49,173 nucleotides of DNA, taken from the IMG/VR virus record IMGVR_UViG_3300037153_000350, positions 1 through 49,173 of that record; one strand, 5' to 3'. The notes under the pieces were generated by a model, which saw nothing but the letters and a program-made list of their open reading frames with translations, searched no databases and was not told the DNA's origin. Positions 42,539 to 49,173 of this stretch are shown piece by piece. Position 1 is the first letter of the stretch. The number at the start of each line of letters is the position of its first letter. The DNA is from a virus. Made by a program: the position numbers and the translations under genes.

Positions 42539-43416
42539 GCACTGCAATCAAAACACCAGGGACAAACGGTGTTGTCCCGAAACCACGGCGCATGACGATC
42601 CAGACCATGGTGGATGCCTATGTCGCGAACGGCCGCACGGCGCAGAACACGCATCTGCATAAGGTGTGTGCCGTGTTGGGTAGCCTCACCGCGGACGAGT
42701 TAACACCCGAGGTAATGCAAGCATATCGCACTCAACGCGGACACCTCAAATCAGGTTCGATGCGCCGCGAGTTGGGTGCGCTTATCTCGGCACTGCGTTA
42801 CGCCCGCAAACACAAGATGCTGGATATCGTGCCGGAAATCGACATGCCGGCACAAAGCGCGCCGAAAATCCGCTACCTCACGCACGCGCAGGAAAGCTGG
42901 TTCTGGGACAAGGCGCAAGCCTGGGGGCGAACCAACGCCAAACACGCCGCGCGCGTAGCTTTATTCGCAGCAATCGCGTTGGACACCGCGGCGCGTCGAG
43001 GTGCGATCATGGGGTTGACCTGGGATCGGGTGAATTTCGATTTGATGCAGATCGATTTTCGTGAACCAGGGCGCCCGGTGGTGCGCAAACGCCGTGGCAT
43101 CGTCAATATAGCCGATCGGCTGTTGCCGGTGTTGCAGGCGGCCAAGGCGACGGCAACAAGTGAGTATGTCCTGGGGTTTCCAGACGATCTGATGTTCTCC
43201 TGGCACCAGTTCACCGCCTCGATCGGCATGCGTTGGGTCACGCCGCATGTGTGCCGGCACACGTGGGCGTCGCTCGCGGCGATCGATGGCGTGAGCTTGC
43301 TCCAGATCGCGCATGTGCTGAGCGACACCCATGAGACGGTGGATAAATACTATGCGCATCTGGCGCCGAACGATTTGCGTGCTGTGATGAACCGGCCGCG
43401 GCCCACACGATCATGA
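42298..43416 (+). CDS. int: tyrosine-recombinase integrase
   Basis: 372 residues. Catalytic features: Arg pair in T-A-A-R-R-G-A-I (233-234), H317-V-C-R320-H, and the nucleophile region D-K-Y-Y-A-H-L (Y352, or Y351). The N-terminal half contains an arm-binding-like segment (G-V-W-E-I-R-Y-S) and a core-binding domain. Together with the excisionase-like gene it provides site-specific integration and excision. The attachment site was not found; there is no gap immediately downstream. The start could be later than 42298, because the first 30 residues overlap the excisionase frame and look unstructured. Confidence 0.93.
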   Translation: MARHQAQPNPASGSTQSRDLIRKLYADNPIIKTSSLHLNRRGVWEIRYSQPDATGRWRSRTLSTRTTDQRDAQAQLDEWLSTAIKTPGTNGVVPKPRRMTIQTMVDAYVANGRTAQNTHLHKVCAVLGSLTADELTPEVMQAYRTQRGHLKSGSMRRELGALISALRYARKHKMLDIVPEIDMPAQSAPKIRYLTHAQESWFWDKAQAWGRTNAKHAARVALFAAIALDTAARRGAIMGLTWDRVNFDLMQIDFREPGRPVVRKRRGIVNIADRLLPVLQAAKATATSEYVLGFPDDLMFSWHQFTASIGMRWVTPHVCRHTWASLAAIDGVSLLQIAHVLSDTHETVDKYYAHLAPNDLRAVMNRPRPTRS

Positions 43417-43652
43417 TAATGCGATTGGCAACGCCCGCGGCGATCTTGATCAGTGGCCTTCTCGTGGCCGGCGTCCTTGCCCTGAACGGTCGCTATCACG
43501 TGGTTGCTGGCGACCTCTCACACATGTCGGTGCAAATCCTGGATACCTGGACCGGGCATGTGGATGACTGCCAATGGGTGCCCGGCGCCGGCGGCGGTAG
43601 TGTCTGCACGCAATTACGCCCTCCGACAGACAGATATTCCGTTCTGCCATGA
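43413..43652 (+). CDS. small membrane-anchored protein
   Basis: 79 residues overlapping the integrase stop by 4 bases (ATGA). Residues 5-24 are a hydrophobic anchor (A-A-I-L-I-S-G-L-L-V-A-G-V-L-A-L), followed by an outer domain with H-V-V-A-G and L-D-T-W-T-G-H-V-D-D-C-Q-W and a second Cys. Short anchors with a 'T-W-T-G-x-V' box are common next to phage or prophage genes. A superinfection or envelope role is possible but not shown. Confidence 0.65.
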   Translation: MIMRLATPAAILISGLLVAGVLALNGRYHVVAGDLSHMSVQILDTWTGHVDDCQWVPGAGGGSVCTQLRPPTDRYSVLP

Positions 43653-43677
43653 GACCTCAAAATTAGGATGCCCTGAG

Positions 43678-43992
43678 ATGCGGCTCAAAAACATGTTGAT
43701 TTCGCGTGTGGACGACACGGTGGACGAGGTGTTTTATCTCGACTGGATCACGGCGCGAAAATACAACGAACGTCGGGACAAGGATCAGCCGATGATATTC
43801 ACCGGCTGGTATTGGGCGCGTGGCGCGATCGAAGGGGGTCCCTTCAAGACCATGTCTGCGGCCTATCGTGATGCGTGGTACCGACAGGTTCAACACGTAA
43901 CGCCGCCGAATATCCGAGCACAAAGACGGATACAGAAAACACCGCGTGTCAGGTATTATCCAGTTTCTCCGGTGATGCATGAAAAAGATTAA
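43678..43992 (+). CDS. hypothetical protein
   Basis: 104 residues from ATG 43678 (AGGA 11 bases upstream); the frame is open to 43504 but overlaps the previous gene. Features: D-E-V-F-Y-L-D-W-I-T-A-R-K-Y, F-T-G-W-Y-W-A-R-G, G-P-F-K-T-M-S-A-A-Y-R-D-A, and a basic C-terminus. It looks like a compact soluble domain; the G-P-F-x-T..A-A segment resembles small phage DNA- or protein-binding proteins. Family not recognised. Confidence 0.6.
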   Translation: MRLKNMLISRVDDTVDEVFYLDWITARKYNERRDKDQPMIFTGWYWARGAIEGGPFKTMSAAYRDAWYRQVQHVTPPNIRAQRRIQKTPRVRYYPVSPVMHEKD

Positions 43993-44572
43993 AACCCCGA
44001 AGACGCCTTTACCTTTTGTGGCGATGCTCCAGGACTACAAAACCAGCAACGGCTTTTCCAACACACAGGTGGCGCAGGAAATTTCATTGTTGACCGGCAG
44101 TAACGTCTCTGCCGCGCAATCGAGTATCAGTTTGTGGCTAAGAGGCGCAGGTTCGCCTGGAAATGTTTATAGACCCGCATTGGCAAAACTACTCGGACAC
44201 AGCGAACAAGAGTTGTTCGCTGAAGCTCCAAGCTCGCAACAAGGCTTGGGACCTGCGCGCGCTGCGCGTGCGCAGACACAGAAGCAAAACGTAGAAAAGC
44301 GATCACGCGCAGAGTTAATAAAACCGCCCGCGGCGACTGAGGTGCTGAGCTTCGCGGCGCGCAGTGACGGAACTATGACGGTGAAGCTGCATGTCACGCT
44401 GGATGCCCGTGCCGGGCTTCAGCTGATGCAGCAGCTCCTGGAGTTCGGCCTTGTCCCGGAGACAGGACAAGCCGCCGGGCTTGCTTCCACCATCACCAGA
44501 AGGAGTATCACCGATCATGGCGAAAGGGATAGGACCGAAGGGCCGTCGCAAGGTCGCGACGACGATGCGTGA
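43979..44572 (+). CDS. XRE-type helix-turn-helix regulator
   Basis: 197 residues, starting inside the last 14 bases of the previous gene. The first 75 residues form an HTH: F-V-A-M-L-Q-D-Y-K, N-T-Q-V-A-Q-E-I, S-S-I-S-L-W-L-R-G and L-A-K-L-L-G-H-S-E-Q-E-L-F. A helical linker and a second domain (M-T-V-K-L-H-V-T-L-D-A-R-A-G-L) follow. The last 18 residues run over the start of the next gene. Probably a second transcription regulator of the lysogeny/accessory operon. Confidence 0.75.
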   Translation: MKKIKTPKTPLPFVAMLQDYKTSNGFSNTQVAQEISLLTGSNVSAAQSSISLWLRGAGSPGNVYRPALAKLLGHSEQELFAEAPSSQQGLGPARAARAQTQKQNVEKRSRAELIKPPAATEVLSFAARSDGTMTVKLHVTLDARAGLQLMQQLLEFGLVPETGQAAGLASTITRRSITDHGERDRTEGPSQGRDDDA

Positions 44573-44699
44573 ATACGTCGCCGGCAATCTCCATTCAGGC
44601 TCATCCTCCGGGCCGATCGTCAAGGACCCAGCACAAGCCAAGGCGATCGCCATGAACCAGGGCCGCAAGGCGTCCCGGTCTGGGAGCAAGGGCCGATGA
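44517..44699 (+). CDS. DUF6496-like small basic protein
   Basis: 60 residues from ATG 44517 with AAGGAG 11 bases upstream; it begins inside the HTH gene. Pattern M-R-E-Y-V-A-G-N-L-H-S-G-S-S and V-K-D-P-A-Q-A-K-A-I-A-M-N-Q-G-R-K-A matches a family of short basic bacterial and phage proteins (DUF6496) of unknown function. Very basic, so nucleic-acid contact is possible. Its stop overlaps the next start (ATGA). Confidence 0.75.
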   Translation: MAKGIGPKGRRKVATTMREYVAGNLHSGSSSGPIVKDPAQAKAIAMNQGRKASRSGSKGR

Positions 44700-44893
44700 C
44701 GGGCGCAGGAGCGCCGCAGACGGCGATCCGCAACCCGGACATGCTCTTGATGTGGTGCGCGCTTCAACGCCAGGGGGACAAACCTACCGGGGCCACCGCG
44801 CGCTTGGTCGAGTTCCTTGAAGAGATCGTGCTCACGCCCGCGATGGATTATGGAAAGACAAACCCGGACAAACAGCTGAGCTTACCGTTCTAG
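44696..44893 (+). CDS. small hypothetical protein
   Basis: 65 residues overlapping the previous stop by 4 bases. Helical middle (M-L-L-M-W-C-A-L-Q-R-Q-G, A-R-L-V-E-F-L-E-E-I-V). Its C-terminus D-K-Q-L-S-L-P-F contains Q-L-S-L-P-F, which matches the bacterial sliding-clamp-binding consensus (Q-L-x-L-F type), an interesting but unproven hint of clamp interaction. Last gene before the terminator. Confidence 0.65.
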   Translation: MTGAGAPQTAIRNPDMLLMWCALQRQGDKPTGATARLVEFLEEIVLTPAMDYGKTNPDKQLSLPF

Positions 44894-44949
44894 GGTTTTA
44901 TAGGAGCTTGCACGACACCGGCATCCCGCGCATAGAGCTATGATGCGCT

Positions 44950-44990
44950 GAGGGGGCCGAGTGCTGTTGCACACCGGCCCCCTCGTTTTT
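44950..44990 (+). terminator. rho-independent terminator of the lysogeny/accessory operon
   Basis: GAGGGGGCCG (44950-44959), 15-base loop, CGGCCCCCTC (44975-44984), G and five T. Ten paired bases followed by a T-run, 57 bases after the last stop. Confidence 0.92.
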
Positions 44991-45222
44991 CCTGCCCGTC
45001 GCCGCGGCAGTTACGCCGCTTTCCCCTTGAAGGTCACCACTCCTGCAAGGCGCGGCCGGAAAGCGGGTATCGCGGAGAAAGGACACTCCGCGACAGGCAC
45101 AATATGTGCAGCATTTTCGTGCCCTGCAAGACGTGATCGAGCGGCTTGACCTTAATGGTCCTGCGCTGTTGTTGTGTCACAACCGTGTCAGTCATCACCC
45201 ATCGGACAAAAGGACAGTGCTC
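44991..45222 (+). promoter_or_regulatory. leader of the primase-helicase gene
   Basis: No gene seen. Contains a hairpin CGCGGAG, AAAGGACA loop, CTCCGCG (45071-45092), and GCACAATATGTGC just after it. The primase frame is open here but lacks a ribosome site. A promoter is expected but none matches convincingly; TTGACC at about 45148 has no good -10. Confidence 0.4.
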
Positions 45223-47724
45223 ATGCCCGATATTACGAACGATGCGTTTTTGCGCGTGCTCTTCGACGGCGACGCGAACGTAGCACTCACCCATCTTTGC
45301 GCGTTCCCGCATGATCCGGACAAGGACGGAGGCTGGGGCGGCGGCCGCGGTGAATGGATGCTGCCATATTGCAAGGCGGACCTGAATACCTATTACGCCG
45401 TATCCCTGTTCACCGCGGCCACGCGGCGCAAGGTATGGTTCGACCGGTGCTATGTGCTGGGGATCGATGATGTCGGCACCAAGATCGACCCGGCGCGCGT
45501 GCGGACACTCATGGACGGGTACGAGCCGACGTATCGGTTAGAGACCTCGTCGGGCAATGAGCAATGGGGTTATCGGATCAATCCGCCCTTGCGGCATTGC
45601 GCCAAGGTGGAACTACTCCAGCGCGCGGTGCGGGTGAAACTCACCGGCATCGATGCACCCGACACCGGACAAGAAGGGGTCAACCGATATTTCCGTCTGC
45701 CAGTTGGGACCAACCGCAAGGCCGCCTGTGGGCCGAACGGGTTTCGGGTTGTGCTCCAGACATGGAACCCAGACCAGGTGCTGGATCACGCGAAGATCGA
45801 GCGCCTGGTCGATGCACTGTTCGATATCAGCCAGGCGGAGGAACTCAAGGCAGAACTCTGGGACAAGGACAAGGACAACAAACCGAGTTCTCCTGGACAG
45901 CTTTCACGCACCACCTCGACCTCGACCCCGACCTCGACCCCGACCTCGACCTCGACGACCTCCGCCGCCGCCGGTGTTGATCCCGTGTTTCGTGCCATGA
46001 AGCGGTTGGGGCTGGTCCTGGGCGGGCCACGCAGTTCGCCCATGGGCGTCGGCACCTATGACGTGATCTGTCCCTGGGCAGCCGATCACACCGCGCGTGC
46101 CACCACCGGCACCGCGTATGTGCCAAGCACGGGCGCGTTTAAGTGCCAGCACGGACATTGCGTTGACCGTGACACGGATGCGGTGCGTGCACGCTTAGAG
46201 GACATGCTGCGCGACGCGACTGGCGGCAAGGAAGGCTTGGTGCATGAGGATGTATTGTTGGAGGTGGTTGACCCCAAGGATGTGCCGACCCCACCTCAGG
46301 GCCTGCGCGGCCCGAACAAGTCACCGCAGGACAACGCGCTGGCGTTCATGGGCCGGATCGTATTGGTTCTCACTGAAGGCTGTTTCTTCGATCTGCTCAC
46401 GCGTGAACGCTATCACTCCGATCGTGAGTTCAACGCGCGCTTCAAGCACGCGCTGTATGATGTGCTACCGGTGTTGAACCAAGGCACGGCCAAAGAAAAG
46501 CGACTGACACCGGCGCAATGGTATATCGAACATCCCGATCGCCGGTTAGCCGATGGATTTGTGTCGATGCCGGGCGAGGGAGCACTCTATCAGGACGGCC
46601 CCAAGATCTTGGTCAATCATTGGCGGCCCCACGTGCGCGCGCTGCGTCATGCGCCGGTGGGTGACGTGAGTGCGGACAAGATCGCGCCTTACCTCAAACT
46701 CTTCTGGCATATCTTAGGAGACACTACGCTCGAAGAGTGGGAGCTGGGCGAGCATGTGCTGGACCTGATGGCGCTGATCGCAGGGTCGCCCACGGTCAAG
46801 CCCGGCCATCATGTTGTCCTGACAGGACAACCGGGGCTGGGCAAGGAACTGATCATAGCCCCCTTGCTTGAGGTGCTTGGCGAACAGGCTCTGGTAATCA
46901 AACCGGGTGATCTCAGTGCACAGTTCAATCCCTGGATGACGCGACGGCTCGTGTTGATCTCAGAGATGCGTCAGACCACGCGCGGACAGCTGACACCACA
47001 TGATCAGATGGCGCTGCTCAAAGTGGCCACCGACAACGCCAAGAAAGCGGTGTGGATCAATCCGAAATACCAAGCCCCCTACACCGCGCGCAACGTGCTG
47101 GCGCTCTGGATCACCTCGAACGAGCAGATACCTTTGCACTTAGATCAGGGCGATCGACGCTTCTTGGTCCTGAACCGACTGGCAACACCACTGTGGCCGA
47201 TGAGCCGATATGCCGATCTCGTGCGCTGGCTGCGCACGGACAATAACGCCGCGCGGGTGGGCGAATACTTTCATCGTCGATGGGTCGATATGGGGGATAC
47301 GCGGCGGGATGCGCTCATGGGGCATGCGCCGCGCAATGAGGACAAGGTATTGCTCGAAAGCTTGTCCGCCGATCCGATCGAAGCATGGCTACGCGAAACT
47401 ATCGCGACAACACCCCCTAATCCCATGGCGTTGCCAAGTGTGGTGAGTGTCGCATACGTGATGAAACGTCTTGTCGATACGCGTCGAAATGGGGACGAAG
47501 GACTGCACCCGAACTGCAACGTTCCGACCGCCACAGCGCTCGGAATAATGCTGCGGAAATTAGGTGGAATATCCGCTCATGATGGAAAACCGGTTTGGAT
47601 TAATGGTCGGCCGACACGACTAATTGTTGTGCGGGATTACGATTTGTTTATAGGATTGACGCCAGATGTGCTGGCAAAAATTGCCGATGATAATTCTCAA
47701 GGGTTTTCTGGCTTGAAAAGCTAG
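45223..47724 (+). CDS. primase-helicase (RepB-type primase plus SF3-like helicase)
   Basis: 833 residues from ATG 45223 (AAAAGGA 8-9 bases upstream). N-terminal region: C-Y-V-L-G-I-D-D-V-G-T-K and Y-R-L-E-T-S-S-G-N-E-Q-W-G-Y, the acidic and SSGN motifs of phage/plasmid RepB-type primases. A Ser/Thr/Pro linker follows (about 230-247), then F-K-C-Q-H-G-H-C (306-313), a zinc-like knuckle. The helicase part has Walker A G-Q-P-G-L-G-K-E (535-542), W-M-T-R-R-L-V-L-I-S-E-M for Walker B, and L-W-I-T-S-N-E for sensor 1, as in SF3/D5-like phage helicases. It likely opens and primes the adjacent origin. The last 60 codons are noticeably AT-richer. Confidence 0.88.
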   Translation: MPDITNDAFLRVLFDGDANVALTHLCAFPHDPDKDGGWGGGRGEWMLPYCKADLNTYYAVSLFTAATRRKVWFDRCYVLGIDDVGTKIDPARVRTLMDGYEPTYRLETSSGNEQWGYRINPPLRHCAKVELLQRAVRVKLTGIDAPDTGQEGVNRYFRLPVGTNRKAACGPNGFRVVLQTWNPDQVLDHAKIERLVDALFDISQAEELKAELWDKDKDNKPSSPGQLSRTTSTSTPTSTPTSTSTTSAAAGVDPVFRAMKRLGLVLGGPRSSPMGVGTYDVICPWAADHTARATTGTAYVPSTGAFKCQHGHCVDRDTDAVRARLEDMLRDATGGKEGLVHEDVLLEVVDPKDVPTPPQGLRGPNKSPQDNALAFMGRIVLVLTEGCFFDLLTRERYHSDREFNARFKHALYDVLPVLNQGTAKEKRLTPAQWYIEHPDRRLADGFVSMPGEGALYQDGPKILVNHWRPHVRALRHAPVGDVSADKIAPYLKLFWHILGDTTLEEWELGEHVLDLMALIAGSPTVKPGHHVVLTGQPGLGKELIIAPLLEVLGEQALVIKPGDLSAQFNPWMTRRLVLISEMRQTTRGQLTPHDQMALLKVATDNAKKAVWINPKYQAPYTARNVLALWITSNEQIPLHLDQGDRRFLVLNRLATPLWPMSRYADLVRWLRTDNNAARVGEYFHRRWVDMGDTRRDALMGHAPRNEDKVLLESLSADPIEAWLRETIATTPPNPMALPSVVSVAYVMKRLVDTRRNGDEGLHPNCNVPTATALGIMLRKLGGISAHDGKPVWINGRPTRLIVVRDYDLFIGLTPDVLAKIADDNSQGFSGLKS
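45861..45878 (+). repeat. (GGACAA)3 cluster
   Basis: Three exact units, encoding D-K-D-K-D in the linker before the Ser/Thr/Pro tract of the primase-helicase. Confidence 0.95.
45913..45960 (+). repeat. six-base linker repeat in the primase-helicase
   Basis: ACCTCGACC-type hexamers repeated about eight times, encoding T-S-T-S-T-P-T-S-T-P. It separates primase from zinc/helicase domains and is probably a flexible, slippage-prone linker. Confidence 0.85.
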
Positions 47725-47725
47725 A

Positions 47726-47912
47726 GGTGTAAGGCAAGGTGTTAGGTAAAGTGTAAGGCAGGTTTTTCTAAGGGTATATATATTATCCCTTACACCTTAC
47801 ACTTCATTATAGAACTAAGGGTAGATAGAGAAAAGAGATTAAAAAGAATATAGGGTATACACAGAGTTATAGTAACAATGGGTGCAAGGTGTAAGGCGTA
47901 AGGGTGTAAGGC
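47726..47912. repeat. iteron cluster, candidate replication origin
   Basis: Copies of GGTGTAAGGC: 47726-47735; GGTGTTAGG 47738-47746; AGTGTAAGGC 47750-47759 (12-base steps); inverted copies at 47788-47796 and 47796-47805; then GGTGCAAGG 47881-47889, GGTGTAAGGC 47888-47897 and 47903-47912 (15-base step). Between the groups lies a very AT-rich stretch (TATATATATT at about 47776 and 47811-47875). Repeats flanking an AT-rich unwinding element directly after the primase-helicase gene are the usual look of an iteron origin. Confidence 0.75.
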
Positions 47913-47954
47913 GAAATTCAAGCCCGCGCGGCGACATTTTGTTGTGAGGCCAGT

Positions 47955-47990
47955 CCCGCCGATGTGCCGATAGGGTGGCACATCGGCGGG
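47955..47990. terminator. strong hairpin between convergent genes
   Basis: CCCGCCGATGTGCC (47955-47968), eight-base loop GATAGGGT, GGCACATCGGCGGG (47977-47990): 14 perfect pairs. No T-run on either strand, so it may be a bidirectional block, or a structural element of the adjacent origin (single-strand initiation or fork barrier). Confidence 0.55.
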
Positions 47991-48002
47991 TGGTATCATT
48001 TC

Positions 48003-48016
48003 GGCCGCGCGCGGCC
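48003..48016. other. 14-bp GC palindrome at the CobT-like stop
   Basis: GGCCGCGCGCGGCC is a perfect palindrome ending at the stop codon of the CobT-like gene, just past the origin-side hairpin. Function unknown. Confidence 0.6.
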
Positions 48017-49173
48017 TAGTCGGCGCCGCGCGGATCGGCCTCCTCCAAGATATCAACCAGCACGCCCAGTCCGGTCCGGGCGAGGTGCGCCAGATCATTC
48101 ACGTTGACGCTGTATGGCTTGGGGAACGCGGCAACGATACTCTCGCATGCCATACCTATTCCCACAGTTTCGACACCTAGACCCGCAGCATAGCGGCACG
48201 CGCTACGCACCGCATCGGCGCCCCAGTCACATTCACCGTCAGTCAGAACCATGAGTAGCTTACGGTTTGCGCTCATGTCCGCGATCATGGGCGCTACGTG
48301 CATGATGGATGGCGCGAGCGGGGTCCAATAGTGGGGTTGCGTATGCAGCAACGCCGCGGCGCATTGTGAGACTGGTGTATCCCAGTCTTTGATCACTGTT
48401 ACAGTCGCTTCAAGATTAGGCTTAGCGTTCGTGTGGAATACGCTGATTGCTACTTTTGCGCCGGCGCTTTCAGCTGCACGCGCGATATGCCATGCGGCTG
48501 ATTGCGCCATGCCCATCCGTGTGGTGCTGCCCACATATTCGCGCATCGAAGCTGAACCATCGATGAGGATCATTAACGCAGTATCAATGCCGGGCGTGTC
48601 ATCGCGCCGTGAATACACGTCAAGGGCGCCTGTGCGCATACGCGTTATCGCGCGGCGGTCTAGGCGCCCGCTTGTCTCGTGATGCGTGCGGCGGTGAATT
48701 TCATCCGTCACCAGCAATCGGGATATCTGGCCGTGCAGCACGCTATTGCCCGGAAGCGTGCGCGTGAGGATGTCCGCGTAATGGGCTTGGTGTGGGGTTG
48801 GTGTGTTGTAGTTTTGGTGTTCTGTGATACTGCGGGCGGTATTGAGCTTGTGTGGGTTGTCTCCTGGATCGATGCCACCACGTGTGGCCGCATCGCGGAT
48901 CATGTCGGATATGCCCATGTCTGTGCCCTCCTGAGGGGCGCCAGATCCGTCATCCCCCTCAGCGCCCTCCTGAGGGGCGCCAGAGCCGTCATCCCCCTCA
49001 GCGCCCTCCTGAGGGGCGCCAGAGCCGTCATCCCCCTCAGCGCCCTCCTGAGGGGCGCCAGAGCCGTCATCCCTCTCGGCGCCCTCCTGAGGGGCGCCAG
49101 AGCCGTCATCCCCCTCGGCGCCCTCCTGAGGGGCGCCAGAGCCGTCATCCCCCTCGGCGCCCTCCTGAGGGGC
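48016..49173 (-). CDS. CobT-like zincin/VWA protein, C-terminal part (runs off right edge)
   Basis: The frame is open to the last base of the window and holds 385 codons: six and a half 13-residue repeats (84 codons), then G-I-S-D-M-I-R-D-A-A and a helical region, then a VWA domain. The metal-ion-dependent adhesion site is complete: D-G-S-A-S (in I-L-I-D-G-S-A-S-M-R), a threonine in T-P-L-A-P-S, and L-T-D-G-E. The start is not the internal ATG 48918; it lies across the window ends at 1046. VWA proteins of this type clamp to AAA+ partners, here the CobS-like ATPase. Whole protein: at least 733 codons plus the missing repeat bases. Ends at a GC palindrome convergent with the primase gene. Confidence 0.9.
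   Translation of the reverse strand, partial: APQEGAEGDDGSGAPQEGAEGDDGSGAPQEGAERDDGSGAPQEGAEGDDGSGAPQEGAEGDDGSGAPQEGAEGDDGSGAPQEGTDMGISDMIRDAATRGGIDPGDNPHKLNTARSITEHQNYNTPTPHQAHYADILTRTLPGNSVLHGQISRLLVTDEIHRRTHHETSGRLDRRAITRMRTGALDVYSRRDDTPGIDTALMILIDGSASMREYVGSTTRMGMAQSAAWHIARAAESAGAKVAISVFHTNAKPNLEATVTVIKDWDTPVSQCAAALLHTQPHYWTPLAPSIMHVAPMIADMSANRKLLMVLTDGECDWGADAVRSACRYAAGLGVETVGIGMACESIVAAFPKPYSVNVNDLAHLARTGLGVLVDILEEADPRGAD
48925..49173 (-). repeat. 39-bp coding minisatellite, right part
   Basis: About 6.4 units in frame with the VWA gene, all encoding the Gly form (E-G-A). Three AGCGCC units are followed by three GGCGCC units, which are synonymous for Ala. The first unit has Gly in GGATCT context (one base change). 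No Arg form appears here, in contrast to the left-end array. The last unit is cut by the window edge. Confidence 0.95.

Noticed and set aside
42873-43328. Minus-strand frame opposite the integrase
   Set aside because: Antisense of conserved integrase catalytic region; no support.
48900-49148. Open frame reading the minisatellite as A-P-L-R-R-A repeats
   Set aside because: It is an alternative frame of the 39-bp repeat; the VWA gene frame continues through the array and joins the left-end gene.

Overview
The window looks like a nearly complete genome of a temperate, short-tailed (podovirus-type) bacteriophage. A terminase large subunit, portal, scaffold, HK97-like major capsid protein, T7-order connector/nozzle/ejection proteins and tail fibres sit in one rightward block. 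A tyrosine integrase, an excisionase-like gene and divergent repressor-type promoters mark lysogeny. The base composition is GC-rich. Host clues are an aerobic cobaltochelatase-like CobS/CobT pair, a protein with a PEP-CTERM sorting tail, and a small DUF3309-like membrane protein. Together they point to a Gram-negative proteobacterium, perhaps an alphaproteobacterium; this is inference.

Both ends of the window lie inside the same 39-bp in-frame tandem repeat, read on the minus strand. Wrapping right end to left end rebuilds one gene: an N-terminal zincin-like domain (1-1046), a 13-residue repeat tract across both ends, and a C-terminal VWA domain (48016-49173). The two ends do not abut exactly. 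At least 10 bases (10 + 39n) are needed to restore repeat phase and reading frame. The genome is therefore probably circular or circularly permuted and the assembly broke in the repeat.

Layout. (1) Minus strand, about 2620 leftwards across the junction to 48016: a promoter, an AAA+ CobS/MoxR-like ATPase, then the zincin-repeat-VWA (CobT-like) protein. (2) 2606-3392: two small plus-strand genes, one with a zinc-finger motif, then a gene-poor leader (3393-3708). (3) 3709-33611, plus strand, tightly packed virion operon: three fibre/collar genes (one with an S74 auto-chaperone), small genes, terL, portal, a beta-helix protein, an independent PEP-CTERM cargo gene with its own terminator, scaffold, capsid, head-tail connector, tail nozzle, gp13-like protein, ejection proteins, lytic transglycosylase, a 2136-residue ejection/polyvalent protein, and two very small membrane/lipoprotein genes. 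(4) 41218 down to 34010, minus strand, replication/recombination: Cro-position protein, RuvC-like resolvase, SNF2 helicase, AT-hook protein, RecB/Cas4-like nuclease, SSB, two small genes, family A DNA polymerase. (5) 41219-41481: divergent control region with two good promoters and operator palindromes. (6) 41482-44893, plus strand: repressor-like protein, excisionase-like gene, integrase, small accessory genes, terminator. (7) 45223-47724: primase-helicase, followed directly by an iteron-rich, AT-rich candidate origin and a strong hairpin at the convergence with the CobT-like gene.

The most unusual points are the AAA+/zincin-VWA module with its hypervariable minisatellite, the phage-borne PEP-CTERM protein, a GGACAA hexamer repeated roughly 130 times genome-wide in several reading frames, the iteron cluster beside the primase, and several frame-level oddities (a duplicated start codon segment and two very long gene overlaps). 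All calls come from reading the sequence; no database search was run.
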